From Streptomyces diastatochromogenes (GTDB taxonomy: Bacteria; Actinomycetota; Actinomycetes; Streptomycetales; Streptomycetaceae): a DNA stretch of 64,000 nt. Positions 27,197-40,295 of this stretch are shown here, in pieces (the stretch's first letter is position 1; each line of letters starts with the position of its first letter). The notes under the pieces were generated by a model. The model did not search any database and was not told the DNA's origin. It worked only from the letters and a program-made list of their open reading frames with translations. The position numbers and the translations under genes were made by a program. The DNA is taken from NCBI GenBank assembly GCA_026913215.1, contig JAPTYK010000001.1, forward strand, positions 4,278,001-4,342,000. The letters are read 5' to 3'.

Positions 27197-28048
27197 TCAG
27201 GGGAACCGCAGCGCGTCCGGGCCGAGGGGCGGTACGAGTCCCTCGGCCGCGGCGCGCGTGAGCAGGCCGCGGACCGCCGCGTAGCCGTGCTCGCCGAGGT
27301 CGGCGGTGAACTCGTTGACGTAGAGGCCGATGTGCTGGTCGGCCACCTTCGGGTCCATCTCCTGGGCGTGCTCCAGGACGTACGGCCGGGAGGCCTCGGG
27401 GTCGTCCCAGGCCATCCGCACCGAGGCGCGGGCCGACGCGGCGAGCAGTTCGAGGGTCTCCGCGCCCAGCGAGCGGCGGGCGACGATCGCGCCGAGCGGG
27501 ATCGGGAGGCCGGTCGTGGACTCCCAGTGCTCGCCCATGTCGGCGAGGCAGTGCAGCCCGTAGTCCTGGTACGTGAAGCGGGCCTCGTGGATGACGAGCC
27601 CCGCGTCGACCTTCCCGTCCCGGACGGCGGGCATGATCTCGTGGAACGGCATCACCACGACGTCCCCGACGCCCCCGGGCACCTTCTCGGCCGCCCACAG
27701 CCGGAACAGCAGGTACGCGGTCGAGCGCTCGCTCGGCACCGCGACCGTCTTCCCGGCCAGGCCGGCACCCGTCCCCGCGTCGCGCGTGAGGACGAGCGGG
27801 CCGCAGCCCCGGCCCAGGGCGCCGCCGCAGGGCAGCAGGGCGTACTCGTCGAGGATCCACGGCAGCACGGCGTACGACACCTTCAGGACGTCGTGCGCGT
27901 CGGTGCCGCCCTCCGCCCAGCCGTTGGTGACGTCGATGTCCGCGAACGTCACGTCGAGCCGGGGCGCGCCTGGGACCCGGCCGTGCGCCCAGGCGTCGAA
28001 GACGAAGGTGTCGTTCGGGCAGGGCGAGTAGGCGATCTTGAGCTTCAC
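27197..28048 (-). CDS. mqnD: 1,4-dihydroxy-6-naphthoate synthase MqnD
   Basis: A 283-residue intact enzyme of the futalosine menaquinone pathway. It converts cyclic dehypoxanthinyl futalosine to 1,4-dihydroxy-6-naphthoate. Family features are IAYSPCPNDTFVFDAWAHGR, FADIDVTNGWA, VLKVSYAVLPWI, GCGPLVL, and GKVDAGLVIHEARFTYQDYG (containing the conserved histidine). GTG 28048 overlaps the mqnB stop (GTGA). In S. coelicolor the equivalent genes are neighbours (SCO4326 and SCO4327). It competes with no MenA-F pathway visible here. Confidence 0.94.
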   Translation of the reverse strand: MKLKIAYSPCPNDTFVFDAWAHGRVPGAPRLDVTFADIDVTNGWAEGGTDAHDVLKVSYAVLPWILDEYALLPCGGALGRGCGPLVLTRDAGTGAGLAGKTVAVPSERSTAYLLFRLWAAEKVPGGVGDVVVMPFHEIMPAVRDGKVDAGLVIHEARFTYQDYGLHCLADMGEHWESTTGLPIPLGAIVARRSLGAETLELLAASARASVRMAWDDPEASRPYVLEHAQEMDPKVADQHIGLYVNEFTADLGEHGYAAVRGLLTRAAAEGLVPPLGPDALRFP

Positions 28049-28777
28049 GGGTGCGCCTCCACGAGGACGGTACGGCTGAGCGGCTCGAAGGCGTCCCGGA
28101 GGGCGCCCAGGGCCTCGCCGATGCGCCAGGCGGCGCGGTCGCGGGGCCCGACGGCGTTCGACACGGCCCGGATCTCGACGACGGGCACGCCGTGCGCGAC
28201 GGCGGCCTCGGCGACGCCGAAGCCCTCCATCGCCTCGGCGGCGGCCGCCGGATACCGCTCCGCGAGCGCGGCGGCGCGGTGGGCGGTGCCGGTCACGGTG
28301 GAGACGGTGAGGACGGGGGCGAGGGCGGGCGCGGGAGCGCGTCCCGTCGCGAGCGCGGCGGTGATCCGGCCCGTCAGGGCCTCGGGCACGGGGTGGACGG
28401 AGCGGCCGAAGCCGAGCTCCTCGACGGAGAGGTAGCCGTCTGGGGTCTCGGCGCCGAGGTCGGCGGCGACGATCGCCGAGGACACGACGACGGACCCGAC
28501 CGGCGCGGCCGGCTGGAACCCGCCCGCGATGCCCGCGGAGACGACGAGCCCGTACTCCTCGGCCCTCAGCGCGGCGCACGCGAGCGCCGTCCCGGTCGAG
28601 GCGGCGGCGGCCGCGGGCCGACCCCGCCGACGAGGACGTCGACGCGGTCGCCGTGACGGCGCAGGACGAGGCCCCCGGCAGCGGAACGAGCTCGGGGCCG
28701 CCGAGGCCGCCGAGGCCGGCGGAGACGGAGTCCGCCTCCGCCGCCACGGCCGTCACGATCAGGATCCGGTGGACCAC
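28045..28777 (-). CDS. mqnB: Futalosine hydrolase MqnB
   Basis: A nucleoside-phosphorylase-fold hydrolase that releases hypoxanthine from futalosine. The start is MVHRILIVTAVAAEADSV. The C-terminal part is intact from residue ~95 (SSAIVAADLGAETPDGYLSV; AEAMEGFGVAEAAVAHGVPV, with the purine-nucleoside motif MEGFGVA; VSNAVGPRDRAAWRIGEAL). Two frame breaks near 28680 and 28620 disturb the middle. GTG 28777 starts seven bases after the stop of the DUF2771 gene, and the end overlaps mqnD, so the three genes form one operon. Confidence 0.9.
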
Positions 28778-28784
28778 CGGCGGA

Positions 28785-29267
28785 TCAGGAGTCCTTCTTC
28801 AGCTGGAAGTGCCAGATGCCGGTCAGCTTCTTGCCGGTGTTCTCGACGATGGTCACCTGGGTCTTGTCGGTGGACCCACCGGTCGGGGACTGGGAGAAGA
28901 AGGCGCTGGCCGGAATGGTCCGGTACGTCTTCTTGTACGGCTCGGGCTCGGCCTGCTGGCCGCCGAGGAAGATCGTCCAGCCGTGGTCCGCGATCTCCGG
29001 GTCCACGCCGAAGCGGATCTTGTCGTCCGTGGAGACCGTGATGGTCTTCTCGGCCTTCTTGTTCAGGCACTGCTGGATCTGCGACTCCTTGATGGCGTCG
29101 CCGTTGTTGTAGCAGGCGGCCTCGGAGTGCACCGAGTCGGTCCCGACCGTCAGGGTCGCGAGCGGAGTCGGCTTGTCGCAGGCGGAGAGTACGAGGAGCC
29201 CGGCGGAGACGGCCCCGAGGGCGACGGCGGCCCGGCGGCGCGAGCCGGAGAAGAACGCAACGGTCAT
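28785..29267 (-). CDS. DUF2771-family lipoprotein
   Basis: A 160-residue lipoprotein: the signal peptide ends LLVLSAC (lipobox Cys30). The mature part includes SEAACYNNGDAIKESQIQQC and GQQAEPEPYKKTYRTIPASA. The length and motifs match DUF2771, an actinobacterial family of unknown function usually beside mqnB and an MFS gene, as here. ATG 29267 is the start. The frame is intact. Confidence 0.82.
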   Translation of the reverse strand: MTVAFFSGSRRRAAVALGAVSAGLLVLSACDKPTPLATLTVGTDSVHSEAACYNNGDAIKESQIQQCLNKKAEKTITVSTDDKIRFGVDPEIADHGWTIFLGGQQAEPEPYKKTYRTIPASAFFSQSPTGGSTDKTQVTIVENTGKKLTGIWHFQLKKDS

Positions 29268-29344
29268 GAGCCGAAGGCTATCGGGCCGCCGCGTCCGCGC
29301 CACGCGGGGGTACGGCGTGCCGCCCACGGCGTACCGCTTCGTGA

Positions 29345-29556
29345 CGGAGTGCCCCGGCCTGGGACGGGGGTGTCCGGGGGCGGGGCGGGGGTGTCCTGGC
29401 TTGGGGTAGGAGGCGCCTGGGGGCGGGACGGGGGTGTCCTGGCTTGGGGCAGGGGCGTCCAGGGCTAGGACGGGGGCCAGGGTGGGGACGGGGTGCCCCG
29501 GCTTGGGGCAGGGGTGCCCCGGCCTGGGACGGGGTCCCCGGGCTGGGGCAGGGGCG
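29345..29556. repeat. G-rich degenerate tandem repeats downstream of MFS gene
   Basis: About eight imperfect copies of a 20-30 bp unit of the form gtgtcctggcttggggcagg fill the gap between the DUF2771 start and the MFS stop. I see no gene in them. Long G-runs make the copy number unreliable. Confidence 0.75.
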
Positions 29557-29557
29557 C

Positions 29558-30948
29558 CTAGGCCACTTTCGCCTTCGGGCGGCCGCCCTTGGGGCCCGGG
29601 CGGCTGCGGGCCGCCGACAGCAGGCCGCGGACCGAGAGGAAGGCGCCGAGGGCGAGGAACCCGGCGGCCACGGACAGGCCGAGGGTGCCGTTCAGGGGCA
29701 GGGCGATGCCGATCCCGCCGCCCACCACCCACGCCATCTGCAGCGCCGTCTCGGAGCGGGCGAAGGCCGAGGTCCGCACCAGCTCCGGCACGTCCCGCTG
29801 GATCAGCGCGTCCAGGGACAGCTTCGACAGGGCCTGGGTGAGGCCCGCGACCGCGCCGAGGACGGCGACCATGAGCCCGCCGAAGAAGACCGCGGCGAGG
29901 ACCGCCGTACCGCAGACCACGCTGATCATCGTGGCGATGATCACCTCGGGTTTGTGGCCCCGGTCCCGGAGCAGGGAGCCGACCGCCGTACCGCAGGCGT
30001 TGCCCGTGCCCGCCGCCACGCCCACGATGCCGAGGGAGACGGCGGCGCTCTGCCCGGACAGCGGGTGCTCGCGCAGCAGGAACGCCAGGAAGAAGATCAG
30101 GAAACCCGACAGCATCCGCTGCGCCGCGTTCGCTTCGAGCCCGTGCAGCACCGACGGGCCCACCGTCCGCAGACTCGGCTTCTTCTCGCCGTGCGTCAGC
30201 AGGTGCGCCCGCCGCTCGCCCTTCGCGGAGTCCACCTTGTGCGGCATCCGCAGCGCCCAGAACGTGCCGAGCAGGAACAGTGCGCACGCCCCGTACAACG
30301 GGTAGCGCGGCCCGAGCAGCTGGAGCCCCGCCCCGGCGGGCGCGGCGATGCCGGTGGCGAGGAGCCCGGCCAGGGTCACGCGGGAGTTCGCCTTCACGAG
30401 GGAGAAGTTCGGCGGGAGGAGCCGGGGCACGACGGCGCTGCGGACCACCCCGTACGCCTTCGAGGCCACGAGCACCCCGAGCGCGGCCGGATACAGCTCC
30501 AGACCGCCCGTCGCCACCGCCCCCGACATCATGATCGCGAGGACGGCCCGGGTCAGCATCGCGCCCGCCATCGCCGCCCGCCGCCCGTGCGGGATGCGGT
30601 CCAGGAGCGGACCGATCACGGGGGCGAGGAGGGTGAAGGGCGCCATCGTGACGGCCAGGTAGAGCGCGACGCGGCCACGGGCCTCGTCGGTCGGCACCGA
30701 GAAGAAGACGGTGGAGGCGAGGGCGACGGTGATCATGACGTCCCCGGCGCCGTTCACGGCGTGCAGCTCGATCAGCTTCCCGAGCCCCGACTCGCCCGCC
30801 CCGTGCGCGTGCGTCGCCTTCCGGATCCCCTTCGCGGTCCCGGTGAACGGCAGGTGCAGGGCGCGCCCCACCTTCCGGCCCGCTCGGCGGAGCGGCCCGG
30901 CGGGATCGTGTGATCGTACGGGGGACCGTGCGGCTGCCACTCCGTCAT
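29558..30948 (-). CDS. MFS transporter
   Basis: A major-facilitator protein of about 463 residues with twelve hydrophobic segments. Signatures are APVIGPLLDRIPHGRRAAMA (the motif A-like loop between helices 2 and 3), LGIVGVAAGTGNACGTAVGS, and the end RSRPGPKGGRPKAKVA. ATG 30948 (MTEWQPHGPPYDHTIPPG) is followed by one frame break near 30905; the rest is open. No substrate is evident. In Streptomyces this gene habitually neighbours DUF2771 and DUF3027. Confidence 0.82.
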
Positions 30949-30984
30949 AGTGCCCCACCCGCGCGCCGGACGAACCGTGGCACG

Positions 30985-31135
30985 ACCGGGGAAGGTGGGG
31001 GAAGGCCGCCGGGGGAAGGTCCGGGGAAGGCGGGGGAAGGCCGCCGGGGGAAGGTCCGGGGAAGGTCGGGGTGGCTCCGGGAAAGGTCCGGGAAAGGTCC
31101 GGGGAAGGCCGGGGTGGCTCCGGGAAAGGAGCCGC
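30985..31135. repeat. ggggaagg-type tandem repeats
   Basis: Repeated units such as ggggaaggtccggggaaggc and gtggctccgggaaaggtccg occupy the gap between the divergent MFS and DUF3027 genes. The rest of the 474-bp gap (31136-31422) holds the presumed DUF3027 promoter and no convincing gene. Confidence 0.75.
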
Positions 31136-31422
31136 TTCGTGGGGTGCGGGGTGTCCGCGATCCGGGTCACTTGGGACGGGCAGGTGGGCTGAGGCCCGCG
31201 AACGGGGTAGCGTGCGTAGCGCGTCACCGGCGGAATCTCTCGGCCGCGCGCCTCTTCGGCATCCCGCAGAATGGATGGCGTTAGGTGTGCCCGAGACGCG
31301 CGAGACAAGTCGGGTGCGGACGTCGATGCGGCCCCCTGGTCCGCTCCGCCCGCCGCCCGTGGCTTCGCTCCCGCCCCTCGGCCGGCGCACCCGTGAGACG
31401 GCGTAGGAGAGAAGCGAGACCT

Positions 31423-32345
31423 GTGAGTGCTGCGACGACGCGAAGCGGTACCCCGCGTACCCCGCGAGCCACGCGTACCCCCGACCGCCTGTGCGCCGAG
31501 GCCGTAGACCTCGCGCGGGAGGCCGCCGAGGAGGCGGCCGCGCCCGGCATCGTCGGCGCACACGTCGAGGTGGTCGCGGAGGGCGACCGCGTCGTCACGC
31601 ACTACTTCGAGTCCAAGGAGCCCGGCTACCGGGGCTGGCGCTGGGCGGTGACCGTCACCCGCGCCTCCCGCGCCAAGAACGTCACGCTTGACGAAACCGT
31701 CCTGCTGCCCGGCACGGACGCCCTCCTCGCCCCCGAGTGGGTCCCGTGGAGCGAGCGCCTGCGCCCCGGCGACATGGGCCCCGGCGACCTCCTCCCACCG
31801 AGCAGGACGACCTGCGCCTGGAGCCCGGCTACTCCGGCGAGGACGCGCCCCCGCCGAACTCCGCCGTCTCGGAGGAGATGGCGGACCACCTCGACGAGGA
31901 GGACGCCGAGCTCACCTCCCGCACCCGTCGCGCGGCGCCATCGCCGCCGTCGCCGACGAACTCGGCATGCGCCGGGCCCGGGTCCTCTCCGCTACGGCCT
32001 CCACATCGCCGCCGACCGCTGGGACGAGGCCTTCGGCGCCAGGACCCCCATGGCCCAGGCGGCCCCCGCCTCCTGCGAGTCCTGCGCCTTCCTGGTCCCT
32101 CTGGCCGGCTCCCTCAAGCAGGCCTTCGGCCTCTGCGCCAACGAGTTCTCCCCCGCCGACGGCCGCGTCGTCTCCCTCGCCTACGGCTGCGGCGGCCACT
32201 CCGAAGCCGCCGTCATGCCCAAGCCCCCCGCCCCGCCCCCCGTCCTCGACTCCATGGCCACCGACGCCTTCCCCTCCGCCCCGCCAAGGACTCCGGCTCC
32301 ACCACCGAACCCGACGCGGCATCGGAAGACCTGGGCCACTCGTAG
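31423..32345 (+). CDS. DUF3027-family protein
   Basis: About 305 residues after frame repair. The N-terminal half is intact: DRLCAEAVDLAREAAEEAAA, VVTHYFESKEPGYRGWRWAV, TLDETVLLPGTDALLAPEWV then PWSERLRPGD. An acidic segment (AVSEEMADHLDEEDAEL) follows. The C-terminal half has AVADELGMRRARVLS, AADRWDEAFGARTPM, and a cysteine cluster (ASCESCAFLVPL, FGLCANEFSP, YGCGGHSE) that may bind zinc. Frame breaks fall near 31800, 31930, 31990 and 32285. GTG 31423 has GGAGAGAAG upstream. The function is unknown; the family is conserved across actinobacteria. Confidence 0.75.
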
Positions 32346-32621
32346 CCCCTGCGCGGGGCCCGTCCTCCTCACGAAACGGGCCCCGGCCCGCGGGCACCGG
32401 GCGGCCCCGCGCCCGGTCGCCGCGTCCCCGCCACCACCCCCGCCCGGCCACCCCAGCGCCCCGCCCCAGCCAAGAAACCCCAGGTCAGGGCGCTGAAATT
32501 GTGAACGACTCCGCGCGCCCCGCCCCCGACGTGCCCCGGGCGTTCCCGTGGGGTGGGGCGCGGTACCTTCGGGCCCCGGGCTGAGTGGTCCGGGGAGGAC
32601 AGCCGCGCAGAGGAGCCAGAC

Positions 32622-35600
32622 GTGAGTGTCAGCGTGCGGACGACGGCCGACGGAACCGATCCCTTCGGCACCGCACGGCTGCGGCGGGGGTGCTGGACGC
32701 GTGGGGCGCGAGTCCGGCGCGGTTCAGGGAGGACGCGAACGCCGAGGAGGACTTGGCGCTGGGCGGCTACCGGGACCGCCTGGTCGTGGAGCTGGCGCAG
32801 AACGCCGCCGACGCCGCCCACCGCGCCGGAGTCACCGGCCGGCTGCGACTGACGCTGCATCCGGCGGACCACGAGGGCCCGGCGGTCCTCGCCGCGGCGA
32901 ACACGGGGCGCCCCTGGACGCCGCGGGCGCCGAGTCGCTGTCGACGCTCAGGGCGTCGGCGAAGCGCGAGCAGACGCACGGGGCGGTCGGACGGTTCGGC
33001 GTCGGGTTCGCCGCCGTCCTGGCCGTCAGCGACGAGCCCGCCGTGCTCGGCCGGCACGGCGGCGTCCGCTGGTCCCTGGCCGAGGCGCGGGAGCTGGCCG
33101 CCGAGGCGGCCCGGTACAGTCCGGGCCTCGGGGACGAACTGCGGCGCCGCGACGGCCACGTACCCCTCCTCCGCCTCCCGCTGCCCGCCGAGGGCACCGC
33201 GCCCGACGGCTACGACACGGTCGTCGTCCTCCCGCTGCGGGACACCGCCGCCGAGGACCTGGTGGAGCGGCTGCTCGCGGCCGTCGACGACGCTCTGCTG
33301 CTCACTCTTCCGGGTGTCTCCGAGGTCGTCGTGGAGACGCCGGGGGGCGTGCGGACGCTCCGCCGCTCCGAGGAGGACGGGTACGTCCGCGTCGACGACT
33401 CCGCGACCGGCGGCAACCGCTGGCGGACCGTCACCCACGGCGGCCCCCTCGACCCGGAGCTCCTGAAGGACCGCCCGGTCGAGGAGCGGCTCCGCCCGCA
33501 CTGGTCGGTGACCTGGGCCGTACCGGTGGACGCGGAGGGGCCCCGAAGTACCCCCGTACGACCCCCGTCGTGCACGCGCCGACCCCACCGACGAGCCCCT
33601 CGGCATCCCCGCCCTGCTCATCGCGTCGCTGCCGCTGGACACGGCCCGGCGGCATCCGGCGCCGGGGCCGCTCACGGAGTTCCTGGTGCAGCGGGCGGCC
33701 GACGCGTACGCCGAACTCCTCGCCGGCTGGCAGCCGGTGACGACCGCGACCCTCGACCTGGTGCCCGGCCCGCTGGGCAAGGGGCACGTCGACGGGGCGC
33801 TGCGCGGGGCGATCCTGGACCGGCTGCCGAGGGTGGCGTTCCTGGCGCCGGCCGCGCCGTCCGAGGAGCTGCCGGCGCTGCGCCCGATCGAGGCGGAGGT
33901 CGTGGAGGGCGCGGGCGCGGGGACGGTCGAGGTCCTCGCCGAGGTGTTCCCGACGCTGCTGCCCGCCGGTTTCGAGCGCCGCCCCGAGCTCCGTACCCTC
34001 GGCGTCGGCCGGGTGCCCCTCACCGAGGCGATCGACCGGCTGGCCGGGGTGGACCGGCCGGCGGCGTGGTGGTGGCGGCTGTACGACTCGCTCGCGGGCG
34101 TCGATCCGGACCGTCTGACGGGTCTTCCGGTGCCGCTCGCGGAGACCGAGGAGGGGGCGCGGGTCCGGACGACGATCGGCCCCCGCCAGGTCCTCCTGCC
34201 GCAGGACCGGACGCCCGCCGAGCTGACCCGGCTCGGCCTGAAGGTGGCGCACCCGGAGGCGGCCCATCCGCTCCTGGAGAAGCTGGGCGCCCTGCCGGCG
34301 ACGCCCCGCGCGGTCCTGACGACCCCGCAGGTGCGGGCGGCGGTCGCGGCCTCCCTCGAAGAGGGGGAGGTCTGGGACGAGGAGGCCGACGCCCTCGACG
34401 CGGAGGAACTGGCCGAGACCGTCCTCGCGCTCGTCCGGGACGCGGAGCTCGACCCCGGTGAGGAGCCGTGGCTCGGGGCGCTCGCCCTGCCCGACGAGGA
34501 CGGCGAGCTGTCCCCGGCGAGCGAACTGGTCCTTCCCGGCTCGGCGTTCGCGTCCGTCATGCGCGAGGACGAACTCGCCTTCGTCGACGCCGAACTGGCC
34601 GCCCGCTGGGGCGAGCAGCCGCTCGCCGCGTGCGGGGTCCTCGCCAACTTCACCCTGGTCCGCGCGACCGACCTGGTCCTCGACCCGGACGAGGTCGAGC
34701 CCCGCGAGGGCGACTACCCGGAGCCGGACGACGCCGGGCTCCTCGACGCGGTCGACGTGTGGTGCGAGGACGTCCTCGACCGGCTGCCCCCGACGCACGT
34801 GCCGCCGGTGGCGACGGAGATCGTGGCCGTACGGGACCTGGACCTCGTCGACGACGACGCCTGGCCGCAGGCCCTCGCGCTGCTCGCGCGGCCGCCGCTG
34901 CGGGACGCCCTGACCCAGTCCGTACGGGTCCTCCTCCCGGACGGCAGGACGGAGACCGTCCGCCCGTACACGGCCTGGTGGCTGCGCGACCACCCCGTCC
35001 TGGACGGCCGCCGCCCGGCGGGCCTGCGCGCCGAGGGCTCGGACCCGCTGCTCTCCGGCCTGTACGACTCCGCCGACGCGACCGGCTTCGAGGACGAGCA
35101 GGTCCTGCGGGCCCTGGGCGTCCGCACCTCGGTCGCGTCCCTCCTCGACGAGCCCGGCGGCGCGGCGGAGCTCCTGGCCCGTCTCGCGGACCCGGCGCGG
35201 GAGGTGACGGCCCCCAGCTGCACGCCCTCTACACGGCCCTGGCGGACCTCGACCCCGAGCAGGTGACGCTCCCCGACGACCTCCGCGCCGTCGTGGACGG
35301 CGCCCTGGTCGTCGTCGAGGCCTCCGAGGCCCTGGTGGCGGACGCCCCCGACCTCCTGCCGCTGGCCGCCGGCCTCCCCCTCCTCCCGGTCTCCCCGTCC
35401 CGCGCGGACGACCTGGCCGAGCTCTTCCAGATCCGCCGCCTCAGCGAGTCCGTGGAAGCCGAGGTCACCACGGTCGGCGAGGAACACGAGGTCCCCCCCT
35501 CCGTCCACGCCCTCCTCGGCCCCTCCACCCCTCCTCCTACATCGAGCACGAGGAACTCCGCGCCGGCGACACCGAACTCGACTGGCGCCACACCCCCGAC

Positions 35601-35747
35601 GGCGTCGTCCACGCCTCCACCCTCGAAGGCGTCGCCGCCGGCCTCGCCTGGTCCACCGGCCAATGGCCCCGCCGCTTCGAAGTCGCCGCCCTCCTGGAAG
35701 ACCCGACGAGGACGGCGGAGCTCGCGAGGGACAGGTGGTTCGACTGA
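32622..35747 (+). CDS. Sacsin-like GHKL ATPase-domain protein
   Basis: A large (about 1040-residue) cytoplasmic protein. The N-terminus has an HSP90/sacsin-like GHKL ATP-binding domain: VVELAQNAADAAHRAG (N-box), AAANTGAPLD (ATP-lid region) and GAVGRFGVGFAAVLAVSDEP (glycine-rich box). The remaining ~800 residues show no recognised domain, with segments such as WWWRLYDSLAGVDPDRL and VDVWCEDVLDRLPPTHVPPV and the C-terminus ELDWRHTPDGVVHASTLEGV. Frame breaks near 32690, 32910, 33540, 35210, 35530 and 35690 interrupt it. GTG 32622 follows AGGAG. Such proteins are conserved in Streptomyces but unstudied. A chaperone-like or defence role is speculation. Confidence 0.75.
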
Positions 35748-35866
35748 CGGGAGCCGGCCGCCCGGTCTCGAAACGACCCGGCGAACCAGATCCCGCCGCG
35801 CCGGTCGATGAGCAGGCTGAGGGCGGCCGTCCGCGCCGCGCCCGCCGGGCAGCCGGGTGCCGCGGG

Positions 35867-38275
<2,409 letters not shown>

Positions 38276-38339
38276 GTTCTCGACGGTACGGCCGGTTCCG
38301 GTCGTTCACCTGCCGAGGCGGGCGGAGGGCGGACGGAGG

Positions 38340-38412
38340 AGTGCCCCGGGGTTACGCGTGGCCCCGGGATTATGCGTGGCCCCCCGGGTTACGCGTAGCC
38401 CCCGGATTACGC
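38340..38412. repeat. 18-bp tandem repeats at the DUF2530 stop
   Basis: Four copies of a unit like ccccgggttacgcgtggc run across the 3' end of the DUF2530 gene and into the gap before the P-type ATPase gene. Confidence 0.85.
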
Positions 38413-38700
38413 GTGGTCCCCGCCGGAGGCCCGCTGTCCCGCCTGCGCCGCCCGCGCCGCCTCGTGCCGCTTGATCGCCGCGTCCCGCTTCCGTACGTAC
38501 CAGATGCCGATCAGGCCGAGGCCCGCTCCGGCCAGGCAGGTCCAGACCCACCAGGTGAGGTCCCGGTCGTCGAACCAGCCGTAGAAGGGGAGCTGGACGA
38601 GGAAGAGGACGAACCAGAGGATCGTTCCGCCGGTGATGGTGGCGACGACCGGCCCTTCGAGGGGCTCGGGTGCCTCGTGCTTCGGTGTCCACTTCGCCAT
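38407..38700 (-). CDS. DUF2530-family membrane protein
   Basis: A 97-residue protein with two hydrophobic helices (VVATITGGTILWFVLFLVQL; LTWWVWTCLAGAGLGLIGIW) and the family N-terminus MAKWTPKHEAPEPLEGPVVA. A basic tail ends ARAAQAGQRASGGDHA. ATG 38700 is chosen over upstream in-frame starts because it gives the family's usual N-terminus. The function is unknown. It is convergent with nothing and divergent from the purine permease. The frame is intact. Confidence 0.85.
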   Translation of the reverse strand: MAKWTPKHEAPEPLEGPVVATITGGTILWFVLFLVQLPFYGWFDDRDLTWWVWTCLAGAGLGLIGIWYVRKRDAAIKRHEAARAAQAGQRASGGDHA

Positions 38701-38765
38701 GGGGCTCAGTCTAGGTGGCCCGTTTTCGTGTCTACGCGCGGAGATGGACGCCCGCTCGTTCATGT

Positions 38766-38816
38766 GTTCATACTGAAACGGTTTGCCTCTGGCGGGTTCC
38801 CTTCGTATGAACCGCC
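38766..38816. promoter_or_regulatory. Inverted repeat upstream of purine permease
   Basis: GTTCATAC (38766-38773) is the exact reverse complement of GTATGAAC (38805-38812). A second overlapping hairpin pairs GGCGG (38791-38795) with CCGCC (38812-38816). It sits 35-85 bp before the permease start, as an operator or leader structure. Confidence 0.4.
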
Positions 38817-38849
38817 AAAAGGACTTCTGAACCTCTGAAGAGGAACCCC

Positions 38850-40295
38850 ATGAGCTCGACGGCCACCGCCAAGGCCACGCCCCCGGAGACCCCTGAAACC
38901 CCCGTCTCCGGCCTCGACCGCTACTTCAAGATCACCGAGCGCGGCTCCACCGTGGCCCGTGAGATCCGCGGCGGCTTCGCCACCTTCTTCGCGATGGCCT
39001 ACATCATCGTGCTGAACCCGATCATCCTCGGCAGCGCCAAGGACATGTACGGGCACCAGCTCGACGGCGGCCAGCTCGTCACCGCGACCGTCCTCACGGC
39101 GGCCTTCTCGACCCTCCTCATGGGCGTCATCGGCAACGTCCCGATCGCCCTGGCCGCCGGCCTCGGCGTCAACACGGTCGTCGCGCTCCAGCTCGCGCCG
39201 AAGATGTCCTGGCCGGACGCCATGGGCATGGTCGTCCTCGCCGGCATCGTGGTGATGCTGCTCGTCGCGACCGGTCTGCGCGAGCGCGTCATGAACGCCG
39301 TCCCGGTCGGCCTGCGCAAGGGCATCGCGATCGGCATCGGCCTCTTCATCATGCTCATCGGCCTCGTCGACTCGGGCTTCGTCTCCCGCATCCCCGACGC
39401 CGCGCACACCACCGTCCCGCTCCAGCTCGGCGGCTCGGGTCACCTCACCGGCTGGCCGGTCCTCGTCTTCATCCTGGGCGCGCTGCTCACCCTCGCGCTG
39501 ATCATCCGCAAGGTGCCGGGCGCGATCCTCATCTCGATCGTCGTCATGACGATCGTGGCCATGGTGATCAACGCGGTCGCGAAGGTCCCGTCCTGGGGCC
39601 TCACCACCCCGGAGTGGCCGGGCAACCCGGTGGCCTCGCCCGACTTCGGCCTGGTGGGCAAGGTCAGCCTCTTCGGCGGCTTCGACAAGGTCGGCGTCCT
39701 CACCGGCGTCCTGTTCGTCTTCACCGTCCTGCTGTCCTGCTTCTTCGACGCGATGGGCACGATCCTCGGCGTCGGCGACGAGGCCAAGCTGATCGACCGG
39801 GACGGCAACTTCCCCGGCATCAACAAGGTCCTGCTCGTCGACGGCCTGGCCGTCGCCTCCGGCGGCGCGACCTCCTCCTCGGCCACCACCTGCTTCGTGG
39901 AGTCCACGGCGGGCGTCGGCGAGGGGGCCCGCACGGGCCTCGCCTCGGTCGTGACCGGCGGTCTGTTCTCGGTGGCGCTGTTCCTCACGCCGCTCGCGAC
40001 CATGGTGCCGTCGCAGGCGGCGACCCCCGCGCTGCTCGCGGTGGGCTTCCTGATCCTGGCCGGGTCGATCAAGGAGATCGACTGGAGCGACTTCACCATC
40101 GCGGTGCCGGCGTTCCTGGCCATGGTGATGATGCCGTTCACGTACTCGATCACGAACGGCATCGGCATCGGCTTCATCGCCTTCAGCGTGCTGCGGCTCG
40201 CGGCCGGCCGGGGCCGTGAGGTCCCGGTGGCCATGTACATCGTGTCGGCGGTCTTCGTCTTCTACTACGCGATGCCGGCACTCGGCCTCACGTGA
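38850..40295 (+). CDS. NCS2-family purine permease (AzgA-like)
   Basis: A 481-residue intact permease with about 12-14 hydrophobic segments. Signatures are GGFATFFAMAYIIVLNPIIL near the N-terminus, AAGLGVNTVVALQLA, LSCFFDAMGTILGVGDEA, and GGATSSSATTCFVESTAGVG then EGARTGLASV. These are typical of the AzgA group that imports adenine, guanine and hypoxanthine with protons. ATG 38850 has GAGGAA upstream. It stands alone, with an inverted-repeat-rich leader. Confidence 0.92.
   Translation: MSSTATAKATPPETPETPVSGLDRYFKITERGSTVAREIRGGFATFFAMAYIIVLNPIILGSAKDMYGHQLDGGQLVTATVLTAAFSTLLMGVIGNVPIALAAGLGVNTVVALQLAPKMSWPDAMGMVVLAGIVVMLLVATGLRERVMNAVPVGLRKGIAIGIGLFIMLIGLVDSGFVSRIPDAAHTTVPLQLGGSGHLTGWPVLVFILGALLTLALIIRKVPGAILISIVVMTIVAMVINAVAKVPSWGLTTPEWPGNPVASPDFGLVGKVSLFGGFDKVGVLTGVLFVFTVLLSCFFDAMGTILGVGDEAKLIDRDGNFPGINKVLLVDGLAVASGGATSSSATTCFVESTAGVGEGARTGLASVVTGGLFSVALFLTPLATMVPSQAATPALLAVGFLILAGSIKEIDWSDFTIAVPAFLAMVMMPFTYSITNGIGIGFIAFSVLRLAAGRGREVPVAMYIVSAVFVFYYAMPALGLT

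Noticed and set aside
31274..31408. A 44-codon + strand ORF upstream of the DUF3027 gene
   Set aside because: No ribosome-binding site, low-complexity Pro/Arg composition and a rare TTA codon; more likely promoter or leader sequence.
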